Source: Nocardia carnea NBRC 14403 (GTDB lineage: Bacteria > Actinomycetota > Actinomycetes > Mycobacteriales > Mycobacteriaceae). From it: a DNA stretch of 64,000 bases. Under the pieces are notes generated by a model. That model was not told where the DNA came from. It was given only the letters and a program-made list of their open reading frames with translations, and did not search any database. The position numbers and the translations under genes are program-made. Location: positions 62,001 through 126,000 of the forward strand of contig NZ_BAFV01000013.1 in assembly GCF_000308515.1 (NCBI RefSeq), read 5' to 3'. Shown piece after piece: positions 17,930-25,918 of the stretch (the first letter of the stretch is position 1; each line of letters begins with the position of its first letter).

Positions 17930-18218
17930 ATGCTGTGCGCCCCGAACGATCGCACCGACAGCGCCCGGGATCAGCGCATCCTCGACGAGCTCGCGGCGGT
18001 CGGTGCCGCACTCGCTCCGCTGGAGGAGCGCCCTGTCGCGCGTTCTCGCACGATTCGACGGGTACGCGGCCCGCTACGGCGAGGCACTGCGGAACGCCGC
18101 AGACGGACTGCCCGGCTGGATCGACAAAACCGATAGAGACTCCTGTCATCGTGTCTGGTTCCAACTCCACGAAGACCTCATCGCCACCCTCGGCATCGAC
18201 CGACGAGACGAAGCATGA
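17930..18218 (+). pseudogene. frameshifted short gene of unknown family
   Basis: From ATG 17930 one frame reads as a natural protein up to LAAVGAALAPLEER near 18040; from there a second frame gives SRVLARFDGYAARYGEAL and DSCHRVWFQLHEDLIATLG up to TGA 18218. Removing one C in the run at about 18041-18043 (GAGCGCCCTG) joins the two halves into one ~95-residue protein. The composition of both halves fits coding DNA. The family is not recognised. Its 3' end overlaps the tail of the MFS gene on the other strand by 41 bases. Confidence 0.5.
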
Positions 18219-19728
18219 CGACGCTGCGGCACCGGATCCGGCCCGCGATCGCCCTCACGGGCGTGGCCGGCCATCGGGGACGGTGGGCTCGGATGGTCGC
18301 CGACGGGCCGAGCCGACGGGCCGAGCCGACGGCGAGCACAGTGGCGATCGCCAATGTGGCGGTCGCGATCGCGATGTAGCCGTACACGCCCGTCGCGGAG
18401 TTCACCGCCGCACCGTCGATGATCGTCCGGGTGGACGAGAGGACGGCTGCACCCACGAACGTCATGACCACCGAGCCGATCGCGCCCACGACCGAGACCA
18501 TGCTCGAGACCGCTGCCTGGCGATCGGCCGATACGAGCGATCCCGCCAGGTTGAAGCCCGTGGTCAGGAGGGCGCCCATCGTGCACTGCAGCAGAAAGGA
18601 GCAGGCGATTGCCGCGGGCAGCCAGGACGCCCCCGTGAGCATCCCCGCGGCGCCGGTAGCGCCGACCGTCGTGGCGACGGCCAGCGTGGCCGCCGGTCCG
18701 ATCCGGGTCGCGAGCCAGCCCGAGAGCACTCCGCCGACGACAACCCCGATGGCGGGCATCCCGAACAGCAGCCCCAGCATGCCCTGCGCGTCGAGCCCGT
18801 AGCCGAGCTGCTGCTCGTGCGAGACCTGGGCGATCAGGGCGAGGAGCTGATCCATGCTCTGCGTCGCTCCCGTAGCGAGCACGATGACGAGCAGCGTGAG
18901 CAGCAGGGGCCGCCCGAGGTTGCTGATATCGATCACGGGATCGGCGGCCCGCCGAGAGTGCCGTACCCAGTACGCCAGCGCGGCCAGACCGGCGCCGAGG
19001 AGGGCGAACGGGACCACACCGAACCAGCCGATCTCCGGGCCCAGACTGATGTAGCCGAGCACCGAGACCAGGCCGGCGCCCAGTAAGAGAGCCCCGCCGA
19101 CGTCGAGTCGGCCCGATGTCCTGATCGTGGATTCGGGGATGACGGCGCGCACGGCGACGGCGGCGGCGCCGCCGAGTGCGGCTGCCGTCACGAAGATGAC
19201 GCGGAAGCCGAGCTCGGCGACCAGATTCTCGTAGAGGAAGGCGGCGCCGAAGTTGAGTACAGCGGTGCCGGTGGTGACGATTCCGACCGCGGGCATCGCG
19301 ATCCGTGGTTCGCAGAGTTCGCGGACGATCGTGGCGGAGAGGAAGACCGATGCGATGACGGCGCCTTGGGCCAGTCGTCCGAGGGTGAATACCAGCAGGT
19401 TGGGAGCCAGCACGCAGATGACGGAGCCGGTGCAGCCGATGAGCAGCGTCATGACGAGCATCCGGCGTTTGCCGCGCAGGTCGGCGCTCCGGCCCAGCAG
19501 TGGGGCCCATAGTGCACCGGCGAGCACCGCGCTCGAGCTGATCCAGGCCGCCTGATCGGTCTGGAAGTGCTCGAGTATCTGCGGGAGGAAGAGCAGCGGC
19601 GCCACGATCACGGTGTCCGCCATCAGATTCCCGATGAGGAGTGCGGCGATTTGTGCGGCGAGGCGCTTGTTCCACCGTCTGTGCCGTGTCGTGCCCGGTG
19701 GAAGGCCGGTGTCCGGCGTGGTGTCCAC
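18178..19728 (-). CDS. MFS transporter, probable drug exporter
   Basis: A 516-residue MFS protein with about 12-14 membrane segments. It begins with LAAQIAALLIGNLMADTVIVAP, has the motif A-type loop after TM2 (LLGRSADLRGKRRM) and a C-terminal cytoplasmic tail of ~45 residues rich in Arg. The first-helix and motif A patterns match multidrug exporters. The GTG start is preceded by AAAGGAGC. Its promoter contains the same palindrome found twice between the nearby tetR and oxidoreductase genes, so TetR control is likely. It points away from that operator. Confidence 0.8.
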   Translation of the reverse strand: MDTTPDTGLPPGTTRHRRWNKRLAAQIAALLIGNLMADTVIVAPLLFLPQILEHFQTDQAAWISSSAVLAGALWAPLLGRSADLRGKRRMLVMTLLIGCTGSVICVLAPNLLVFTLGRLAQGAVIASVFLSATIVRELCEPRIAMPAVGIVTTGTAVLNFGAAFLYENLVAELGFRVIFVTAAALGGAAAVAVRAVIPESTIRTSGRLDVGGALLLGAGLVSVLGYISLGPEIGWFGVVPFALLGAGLAALAYWVRHSRRAADPVIDISNLGRPLLLTLLVIVLATGATQSMDQLLALIAQVSHEQQLGYGLDAQGMLGLLFGMPAIGVVVGGVLSGWLATRIGPAATLAVATTVGATGAAGMLTGASWLPAAIACSFLLQCTMGALLTTGFNLAGSLVSADRQAAVSSMVSVVGAIGSVVMTFVGAAVLSSTRTIIDGAAVNSATGVYGYIAIATATLAIATVLAVGSARRLGPSATIRAHRPRWPATPVRAIAGRIRCRSVVMLRLVGRCRGWR

Positions 19729-19811
19729 GAAAGCTCCTTTGCGGATGGTCGAGCAGTTTCAGCGCTGCCGCCACGGTTCGATCCCGGATGATTCCCCGCC
19801 CCGAGCCAACA

Positions 19812-19828
19812 CCTTAACTAAGTTAAGG
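19812..19828. promoter_or_regulatory. TetR-type operator O1
   Basis: CCTTAACTAAGTTAAGG is an inverted repeat with arms CCTTAAC/GTTAAGG. The same TTAAC-N3-GTTAA core recurs at 20752-20768 and 20790-20802. It lies between the MFS exporter gene and the oxidoreductase remnant at 19868. Confidence 0.75.
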
Positions 19829-19867
19829 AGGGGTGGCAATCGGTCGGTCGAATTCGAATAGGGAGGG

Positions 19868-19990
19868 GTGACGCGGGCGGCAGTCGTCACCGCGTCCGAT
19901 ATCGCGCCTGTGCGCGCGGAGTTCTTCGGCCCTGCCCGGGTGGCTACCGCGCCCGATGGGCGCGGGGCTGCGTCATGTCATGCGCGGGAG
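19868..19990 (+). pseudogene. 5' remnant of a quinone-oxidoreductase-like gene
   Basis: A GTG at 19868 behind GGGAGGGG opens a frame reading TRAAVVTASDIAPVRAEF, close to RAAVVNAPDATPVCADF at the start of the intact gene at 20814. After a frame change, MGAGLRHVMRGRGS (from 19956) matches VGAGLHHVVRGQAS of the intact gene. No further similarity is evident. It appears to be a decayed duplicate, with operator O1 in the promoter position. Confidence 0.6.
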
Positions 19991-20107
19991 GGGAAGTCGG
20001 CGCTGTCGGCGTCCGGCGAGTGGGAGAAGATCGTTGCCTCGAGGCGGAGTGACCCTTCGGGGCCGAGCCCCGGGACCGCCCATTGTGGCGGCCCGGCTGA
20101 ACGGCCG

Positions 20108-20752
20108 TCAGTGCAGCCGGGCCGCGAGTCCGTCGAGGAGAACGCCGAGCTGCCGTTCGAACCTCGGGGCGCCGTCGTCGCGGAGATGCCCTGCGGCCTT
20201 GACCAGTTCGGCGCCTTCGCCGAGCCATGCGTCACGTCCGGCGAGCGAGTATCGAGCGGGATCGGCACCGGTGGACGGGCTGCGCTCCTGTTCTTCGATG
20301 ACGAAGCCGACCACGAAGGCGGTGGTCAGGTCGAGGGTGTCGTCGGCCTCGGGCAGTGAGAATCCGGCCGCGGTCAAGCGCTCCAGCCACGATTCTTTCG
20401 CCTTCACCACTTCGGGGTCGGCGACACGCGTGCCGCTGAAGATGCGCGCCCCATCCCGGTGCATCAGATACTCCGACCTCAGGACGCGGGCGTAGGCGGC
20501 TATGTCGTCACGCCAGTCTCCGCCGCGCGGGATCGCCGCGAGGGCGTCGGTGACGCGTCGCATGACGAATGTGGCCATCTCGTCGAGAAGTTCCTGTTTG
20601 TTGTGGACGTGCCAGTACAGGGCGGGGGCCTTCACGTCGAGCCGGGAGGCGAGCGCGCGGACGGTGAGGGCGTCCATGCCCTGCTCGTCGAGCAGTTCGA
20701 GTGCCGCCGTCACGATCTGCTCCCGCGTGATTCCTTTTGCCACGGTTGACAC
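20108..20752 (-). CDS. TetR-family regulator (tetracycline-repressor-like C-terminal domain)
   Basis: Residues ~8-55 are the TetR HTH (ITREQIVTAALELLDEQG, then LTVRALASRLDVKAPALYWHVHNKQEL); the LYWHV recognition-helix phrase is typical of repressors with the TetR_C_1 ligand domain. The 214-residue length fits. The start lies at the edge of operator O2, so the gene is probably self-repressed, and the same operator type lies before the MFS gene and the oxidoreductase operon. The inducer is likely a small molecule exported or modified by these products. Confidence 0.85.
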   Translation of the reverse strand: MSTVAKGITREQIVTAALELLDEQGMDALTVRALASRLDVKAPALYWHVHNKQELLDEMATFVMRRVTDALAAIPRGGDWRDDIAAYARVLRSEYLMHRDGARIFSGTRVADPEVVKAKESWLERLTAAGFSLPEADDTLDLTTAFVVGFVIEEQERSPSTGADPARYSLAGRDAWLGEGAELVKAAGHLRDDGAPRFERQLGVLLDGLAARLH

Positions 20753-20802
20753 CTTAACAAAGTTAAGGCACCGTTGTCGGCATCGGAGATTAACTTAGTT
20801 AA
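20752..20802. promoter_or_regulatory. TetR-type operators O2 and O3 in the divergent promoter
   Basis: O2 is CCTTAACAAAGTTAAGG at 20752-20768 and O3 is TTAACTTAGTTAA at 20790-20802. Both share the TTAAC-N3-GTTAA core with O1. O2 abuts the tetR start codon; O3 ends 11 bp before the oxidoreductase start codon, next to its ribosome-binding site. Confidence 0.75.
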
Positions 20803-20813
20803 GGAGTCATCTC

Positions 20814-21773
20814 ATGCGCGCTGCAGTCGTCAACGCCCCCGACGCGACACCCGTTTGCGCGGACTTTCCGGATCCGGAACAGCAGCCGGGACGAGCGCCG
20901 CTGAGGCTGGTCGGCGCCGGTTTGCACCACGTCGTCCGTGGGCAGGCCTCCGGCCGCCACTACGGCGGCGGCCGAGCGCATCCCCTCGTACCGGGCATCG
21001 ATGCCGTGGCCCGGACCGAGGACGGGCGGCTGGTCTACACGGGGTTCGCTCGGGCGCCATGGGGAACCATGGCGGAATGGATGGTCACGCCGTTCGAGGC
21101 GGAGCTTCCCGCCGGGGCCGATCCGCTCGCCGTCGCCGCCGGTATGAATCCCGCTCTCTCCGGGTGGATGCCGCTGACCGCCCGGCGCGAGGAGGCGGGC
21201 GAGCTCGGCACCGTACTCGTGCTCGGCGCGACCGGCGCATCCGGTGGCCTGGCGGTGCGGGCCGCACTGGCACTCGGTGCGAAACAGGTCGTCGCGGCCG
21301 GGCGCAACCGCGCGGTGCTGGAACAGCTGCGCGGCCCGGGGGTAGTGACCGTTGCGCTCGCACCGGAAGCGCCCGACTCCTGGTCGGCCACCCTCGCAGC
21401 GGCCGTCGCCGAGGCGCAGCCCACCCTCGTCCTCGACTATGTGTGGGGCACCGTCGCCGAGGCCGCCTTCACGGCATTGGGAAGTTCCCGCCCGGCCGAC
21501 AACAGCGTGCCGGCCGACTACGTACAGATCGGTTCGCTCGCCGGAACCGAGGCGTCGCTGCCCGCGGCACTACTGCGCAGCCGCCGGATCCGGATCAGCG
21601 GCAGTGGTCTGGGCTCGGTCTCGAAGGAACAGATGATCGCCGAGTTTCCCGCCATTCTCGCCCGGTTCGCCGACGGTACCTTCGACGCGCCGTACACCGC
21701 GTACCCGCTCGGCCGCATCGGCGAAGCCTGGGCGCATCAGGGTGGTAGCCGGGCCGTCGTCGTCCCGGACTGA
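20814..21773 (+). CDS. quinone-oxidoreductase-like (MDR superfamily) protein
   Basis: The 319-residue protein has the GroES-like N-terminal region and a Rossmann domain with LGATGASGGLAVRAALALGA near residues 143-162, the NADPH-binding loop of zinc-free MDR enzymes. LVLDYVWG and the closing PLGRIGEAWAHQ helix match this subgroup. No catalytic or structural zinc cysteines are present. An AAGGAG site overlapping operator O3 precedes the ATG. It is followed after 33 bases by the TetX-like monooxygenase, with which it probably forms an operon. Confidence 0.8.
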   Translation: MRAAVVNAPDATPVCADFPDPEQQPGRAPLRLVGAGLHHVVRGQASGRHYGGGRAHPLVPGIDAVARTEDGRLVYTGFARAPWGTMAEWMVTPFEAELPAGADPLAVAAGMNPALSGWMPLTARREEAGELGTVLVLGATGASGGLAVRAALALGAKQVVAAGRNRAVLEQLRGPGVVTVALAPEAPDSWSATLAAAVAEAQPTLVLDYVWGTVAEAAFTALGSSRPADNSVPADYVQIGSLAGTEASLPAALLRSRRIRISGSGLGSVSKEQMIAEFPAILARFADGTFDAPYTAYPLGRIGEAWAHQGGSRAVVVPD

Positions 21774-21806
21774 CCGGGCAGACCGGAGCGGAAGGGAAAC
21801 GGCATC

Positions 21807-22997
21807 ATGCGCAAACGCGCACTGGTCGTCGGGCTCGGGATCACCGGTATGGCCGCGGCCATCGGGCTGCGGCAGGCCGGCTGGCAGCCGGTGATCGCCG
21901 AACGGGCCCCGCAGCGCCGGAAAGGCGGCTACTTCGTCGGTCTGTCGGCGGCGGGCAAGCAGGCCGCCGCCGACCTCGGTATCGACGGCCACCTGCACAC
22001 CCGTAATCCACCCGACGGCGGGAAGGCATGGTCGCTGAACCGGCGTGGGGACCGTGAGCCGGGGCTGGGATTCCTGCATCAGCCGGGCAACCCCGTAGCA
22101 GTGGTCCGCGGCGATATCGAAGCCGCACTCTGGCAAGGCATCCGCGGCGACGCGACGGACGAGCCCATCGAGGTACGGTTCGCGACGAAACCCGTCGAGA
22201 TCGACGACACCGGCGGCCACGTGCGCGTGCTACTCGAGGCCGCCGGCGCTCGCTACCGCGAGAACTTCGACCTCGTCGTCGGCGCCGACGGACTGCGGTC
22301 GGGCGTGCGCCGCCTGATCTTCGGCCCGCACGAGAACTACATGACGGACTGGGACGCGATGATCTGTGCGTTCCAGCTCCGAGAGCAGGTGCCGTCCTTC
22401 GCCGAGTCGGACAGCATCATCAGTGCCCGCGCGGGCCGTGCGGTGTGGGTGTTCGGATTTGCCGACCGGCCCCCGACCGCCTTGCTGACCTACCGCACCG
22501 GGGATACCGAAGGCCAGCGCAGCGGGTCCGGGATCGAGCGGCTGCGCACCGTCTTCTCGGGTATGGACGACCCCGCGGTGCGGCATGTCCTGGACTCCTT
22601 GGAACAAGCGCCGGAGTTCCTGTTCGACTCGGTGCACCAAGTGAAGATGCCCCGGTGGAGTGAAGGGCGGGTCGTGCTCACGGGCGATGCGGCATGGTGC
22701 CCGAACCTGTACTCGGGAATGGGCGCCGGCTGCGCCCTCCGAGGTGGTGCCGAGCTCGGCAAGGCGCTGAGGGAATCCCCGGACGACCTCGATACGGCAC
22801 TGACCGCCTGGGAGTCGCGGTTGCGCCCGTTCATCGGCAGGCATCAGCGCGTTGCCAGGTTGAAACAGCAGATGTTCGTGCCGTCGAGCCGTACCGCCGA
22901 GGCGGTGCGCTCGGTGGTCCTGCGCCTCGGCGGCACGGTGCGGCAGCGGCAGTCGGCGAAGAGTCGTGCCGAGAACGGGAGGGCGTCACGCCGGTGA
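21807..22997 (+). CDS. TetX-like FAD-dependent monooxygenase
   Basis: A 396-residue class A flavoprotein monooxygenase. The N-terminal loop is VVGLGITGMAAAIGLRQAG, the middle DG motif is DLVVGADGLRSGVRRLIFG near residues 153-171, and the GD motif is RVVLTGDAAWCPNLYSGMGA near residue 290, where the usual Pro is replaced. Enzymes of this group hydroxylate aromatic compounds or polyketides; some inactivate antibiotics such as tetracyclines. The substrate here is unknown. It follows the oxidoreductase in a TetR-controlled operon and ends 12 bases into the convergent NmrA-like gene. Confidence 0.8.
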   Translation: MRKRALVVGLGITGMAAAIGLRQAGWQPVIAERAPQRRKGGYFVGLSAAGKQAAADLGIDGHLHTRNPPDGGKAWSLNRRGDREPGLGFLHQPGNPVAVVRGDIEAALWQGIRGDATDEPIEVRFATKPVEIDDTGGHVRVLLEAAGARYRENFDLVVGADGLRSGVRRLIFGPHENYMTDWDAMICAFQLREQVPSFAESDSIISARAGRAVWVFGFADRPPTALLTYRTGDTEGQRSGSGIERLRTVFSGMDDPAVRHVLDSLEQAPEFLFDSVHQVKMPRWSEGRVVLTGDAAWCPNLYSGMGAGCALRGGAELGKALRESPDDLDTALTAWESRLRPFIGRHQRVARLKQQMFVPSSRTAEAVRSVVLRLGGTVRQRQSAKSRAENGRASRR

Positions 22998-23855
22998 CCA
23001 TCGCGATCTTCCCGCCCATTCGGCTGCGTGGTCCTGGACGAAATCGGTGAAGGTGCGAGGTGGACGGCCGGTCAGGTCGAGTACCGCGGTACTGATCTGC
23101 TCTTCCCGGCCGGCTCTGATGCCCTCCTCCACGGCGGCGAGGGCGGCAGCGAACTCGGCGGGCATACCCGCGGCACGGTATCGGGCCGCTTGCTCGTCGA
23201 CTCCGATCTGCACCACCTCGACCGGCCGTCCGGTACGAGCGGCGATGATCGCTGCTGCGTCCGAATAGTTCAATGCTTTCGGGCCGGTGAGCAGGTAGTC
23301 GCGCTGATCGCCGGGCTCGACGGCCGACCCGGCCAGCAGCGCGGACGCGGTTGATGCGATATCGCGCGCGTCGATCCAGCCCAGTCGGCCGTCACCCGCA
23401 GCGGTGTGGATCTCGCCGTGCTGCCGGATTCGCTCGCCCAGCGGATGCGGGCTCAGGAAGTTCTGCATGAACCCGGCTGCGCGCAGAACGACCCAGCCGG
23501 GCTGGGTCCGTACCCGGTCGGCCAGCTCCAGCGCACCGGTAGCGTTCGGCAGCGTGATGGCGGAGCCGAGAAGGACCACCCGGCGCACGCCGAGGCGTTG
23601 TGCCTCGTCCAAGAACGGATCGACGAGCGGGGCCGGGTCCACGCTGTTGATCGGAGGCACCAGGAAGACCCGGTCCATCCCGCGCAGTGCGGCCGGGTGG
23701 GTGGCCGGGTCGCCCCAGTCGAACCGGACGGCGCCGGAGCGGCCGGCTTCCGGGTTGCGGCTGGCTACCCGGACCGGTACGCCGCGGTCGCGTAACAGTG
23801 TCGCCACCACGCTGCCGGTCTTTCCGGTGCCGCCGGTTACCAGCACACCGGTCAT
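22986..23855 (-). CDS. NmrA-like NAD(P)-binding protein
   Basis: The 289-residue protein opens with VLVTGGTGKTGSVVATLLRDRG, an NADP-binding loop of atypical short-chain dehydrogenases, and has no SDR catalytic YxxxK in the usual place. VRFDWGDPATHPAALRGMDRVFLVPP, GWIDARDIASTASALL and YLLTGPKALNYSDAA are phrases seen in the NmrA/HSCARG and NAD(P)H-azoreductase-like group. The ATG overlaps the stop codon of the SnoaL-like gene by four bases, so the two form an operon. Confidence 0.8.
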   Translation of the reverse strand: MTGVLVTGGTGKTGSVVATLLRDRGVPVRVASRNPEAGRSGAVRFDWGDPATHPAALRGMDRVFLVPPINSVDPAPLVDPFLDEAQRLGVRRVVLLGSAITLPNATGALELADRVRTQPGWVVLRAAGFMQNFLSPHPLGERIRQHGEIHTAAGDGRLGWIDARDIASTASALLAGSAVEPGDQRDYLLTGPKALNYSDAAAIIAARTGRPVEVVQIGVDEQAARYRAAGMPAEFAAALAAVEEGIRAGREEQISTAVLDLTGRPPRTFTDFVQDHAAEWAGRSRWSPA

Positions 23856-24307
23856 CGGGCCGTCTCCGACTGCAGCGAGGTCAGCAGATCGGGCAGCGTT
23901 CCGGCTGCTGTCGCGTTGGCAACCGGGTTCCAGTAGTCGCGAAAGGCGGTGATCGCACCGGACTGCACGGTGATCACCACGATGTAGTCCATCCGGTAGG
24001 GCTCGCCGGAGCGGACCGAATACCCGTGCGCGGTGTACTCCACCACCACGGTGTCCGGTCTGGCTGTGTGATGCACCGTGAGTGCCGGGATTTTTCGCAC
24101 GTCGTACATCTCCGGGAACCCGGACAAGTAGCCGCGGATCTCTTCTCGACCGAGGAGTCGGCGTGGCGCTGCCCCGGCGGCGAACGGGAACTCGGCAGTG
24201 CCTTCCTCTGTCCACAGATCGGCAACGGCGTCCATATCCTTTGCCAGCAGCAAATCCAGTAGGCGGCGCATTGTTTCTTCGGGTGTGCGGGGCACGGGGA
24301 CCTCCAT
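23852..24307 (-). CDS. SnoaL-like (NTF2 fold) protein
   Basis: The 151-residue product fits the SnoaL/DUF fold of nuclear transport factor 2 type: TMRRLLDLLLAKDMDAVADLWTEEGTAEFPF at the start, then GREEIRGYL and a C-terminal strand set (YRMDYIVVITVQSGAITAFRDYWNP). Such proteins act as small isomerases or cyclases, or have unknown roles. The ATG at 24307 lacks a clear ribosome-binding site; a GTG five codons in is an alternative. It is coupled to the NmrA-like gene and faces an XRE-type regulator across ~110 bp. Confidence 0.75.
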   Translation of the reverse strand: MEVPVPRTPEETMRRLLDLLLAKDMDAVADLWTEEGTAEFPFAAGAAPRRLLGREEIRGYLSGFPEMYDVRKIPALTVHHTARPDTVVVEYTAHGYSVRSGEPYRMDYIVVITVQSGAITAFRDYWNPVANATAAGTLPDLLTSLQSETAR

Positions 24308-24419
24308 TGTTCGAGGAGTATTCAGTCCAGACCAGAATGGAGGCGGGCTCGAGACCCGGGAACCCACAGCCGAGCCCCGGACTGCCAGTCCGTGGCTCAC
24401 CGGAGACCCGCGTGGCACC

Positions 24420-25277
24420 ATGAGCCGGGTGAGCAAAGCCGAACTGGCCGACTTTCTGCGCCGCCGCCGGGAGGCATTGCACCCGGACCGAGTTCCGGAA
24501 ATTCGCGCGTACTCGCCCGGCCGACGTTCCCGGCGCACCCCCGGGCTGCGCCGGGAGGAGGTCGCGGCGCTGGCCAATATGTCATTCAGCTATTACGAAC
24601 GCCTGGAACAGGCCCGCGCCCCGCATCCATCTCCGGAGGTGCTGGCCGAATTGGGCACAGCACTACAGCTCACCGCCGCGGAGTTCGAGCACCTGGTGCG
24701 CCTGGCAGGGCAGGTCCCGCCGGCCGGGGATCGCGGTCCCGCCCCGGTGCCTGCCGATGCTCAGCAGCTGCTGGACCGGCTCGGGTCGATCCCCGCCTAC
24801 CTCGTCGACGGCAGGCTGGACATCGTCGCCTGGAATTCTGCGGCAGCGGCGTTGATCACCGATTTCGGGCTCTTGCCCCCTGACGACCGCAACGTTGTGC
24901 GGCTGGCCATCCGGTACGGCGGTACCCTCTGTGGGGCACCGCCGAGCGAGGAGGGCGCGCTTGCCCGGCAGTTCGCCGCCCAGTTGCGCTCGGCCGGCGT
25001 TCGCTACCCGGCCGACCGGGGCCTCGGCGAACTGGTCGACGAGTTCGCCGCGCACAGCCCGGAGTTCGCGGCCGGCTGGCGCGACCACGATGTTCGCCCC
25101 GTACCCACGCTGCACAAACATCTGCGTCACTCCGAGCTGGGTGAGCTCGAAGTTACCTGTCAAACCCTGCTGCTGCCCGGAACCGATCTGCAGCTGGCGA
25201 TGTACATTGCGGAACCGGGCAGCCCGAGCGCCGCCGCGCTCGCCTCTTCGGGTTCGGCACCGCCGCCCCGGCGGTGA
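24420..25277 (+). CDS. XRE-family regulator of the MmyB type
   Basis: An N-terminal HTH (ELADFLRRRREAL, then RRTPGLRREEVAALANMSFSYYERLEQ) is followed by a C-terminal ligand-binding PAS-like region of MmyB type (YLVDGRLDIVAWNSAAAALI, and RYPADRGLGELVDEF, where the family usually has FRDPRLRELV). MmyB-type proteins regulate adjacent redox or antibiotic genes in actinobacteria, so the divergent SnoaL-NmrA pair is the probable target. The start may be the ATG at 24420 or the GTG at 24429. Confidence 0.85.
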   Translation: MSRVSKAELADFLRRRREALHPDRVPEIRAYSPGRRSRRTPGLRREEVAALANMSFSYYERLEQARAPHPSPEVLAELGTALQLTAAEFEHLVRLAGQVPPAGDRGPAPVPADAQQLLDRLGSIPAYLVDGRLDIVAWNSAAAALITDFGLLPPDDRNVVRLAIRYGGTLCGAPPSEEGALARQFAAQLRSAGVRYPADRGLGELVDEFAAHSPEFAAGWRDHDVRPVPTLHKHLRHSELGELEVTCQTLLLPGTDLQLAMYIAEPGSPSAAALASSGSAPPPRR

Positions 25278-25410
25278 TCGCCCGCTCGAGACGTCCTCAT
25301 GCCGAATACCGTGCGTTCGCGGTAACAGATGTGCCGATCGGATGTGACAGATATGGTGGTCGGCCACAGTGCGGCTGCCCGACACGGCCTATGCCATCAG
25401 GCCGTTTATC

Positions 25411-25422
25411 GAACATATGTTC
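25411..25422. promoter_or_regulatory. LexA-binding SOS box
   Basis: GAACATATGTTC is a perfect 12-bp palindrome that fits the actinobacterial LexA consensus GAAC-N4-GTTC. It lies 25 bp upstream of the GTG of a 13E12/DUF222-type gene; several 13E12 repeat genes of M. tuberculosis are LexA-regulated. Confidence 0.75.
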
Positions 25423-25446
25423 TATGGGTGGGGTAAAGTCGGCGGG

Positions 25447-25764
25447 GTGAACACACATTCGACTGCACTGGCACCGCATGCGCCGACACGGAGATGGTCG
25501 GACCTGGCCGATGTCGACTTGCTGCGCACACTGGTCGAAACCGAGCGCCACCGCCGACGCCTGGGCGCGGCCATGGTCGCTGCCGTCGCCGAGGCCGAGC
25601 GCCGTGGTCTCGCCGCCGACACCGGCTACCGGGATACAGCGGAGCTGTTGAGTGATCTGCTGCGGATCAGTACCTCCGAGGCGCACCGGCGAATCGAATG
25701 CGCCGCTCCGCGGCCGCGATCGCGTTCCAGAAAGCCGTGGAGGGCCTTGGCGGCCGTGAGCTGA
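25447..25764 (+). pseudogene. truncated 13E12/DUF222-type HNH endonuclease gene
   Basis: The frame reads LADVDLLRTLVETERHRRRLGAAM and AELLSDLLRISTSEAHRRIE, which is the N-terminal part of DUF222 (13E12 repeat) proteins. After about residue 80 the sequence turns into Arg/Pro-rich text (CAAPRPRSRSRK) and stops. The normal family protein is ~400-500 residues with a C-terminal HNH nuclease; none of that follows. The frame was probably lost by a frameshift plus deletion of the 3' part. The promoter with its SOS box is intact. Confidence 0.65.
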
Positions 25765-25918
25765 GCCGGGCGGGTCGTAGCCCGGCCGAGACAACGACGG
25801 CGAAGGCTGCCCGGTTCAATACGCGATGGCGGACAATTCGTCCGTAACCGCCGAATTCCAGGGCGGCCTCCCGGAGAGAGCGTTGAGGTGATCGAAATCT
25901 CGGCTGATCAAGCTGTCG

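Noticed and set aside
22986..24482. A 498-residue NmrA protein
   Set aside because: The N-terminal 200 residues run out of frame through the SnoaL-like gene; the natural start is the ATG at 23855 overlapping that gene's stop.
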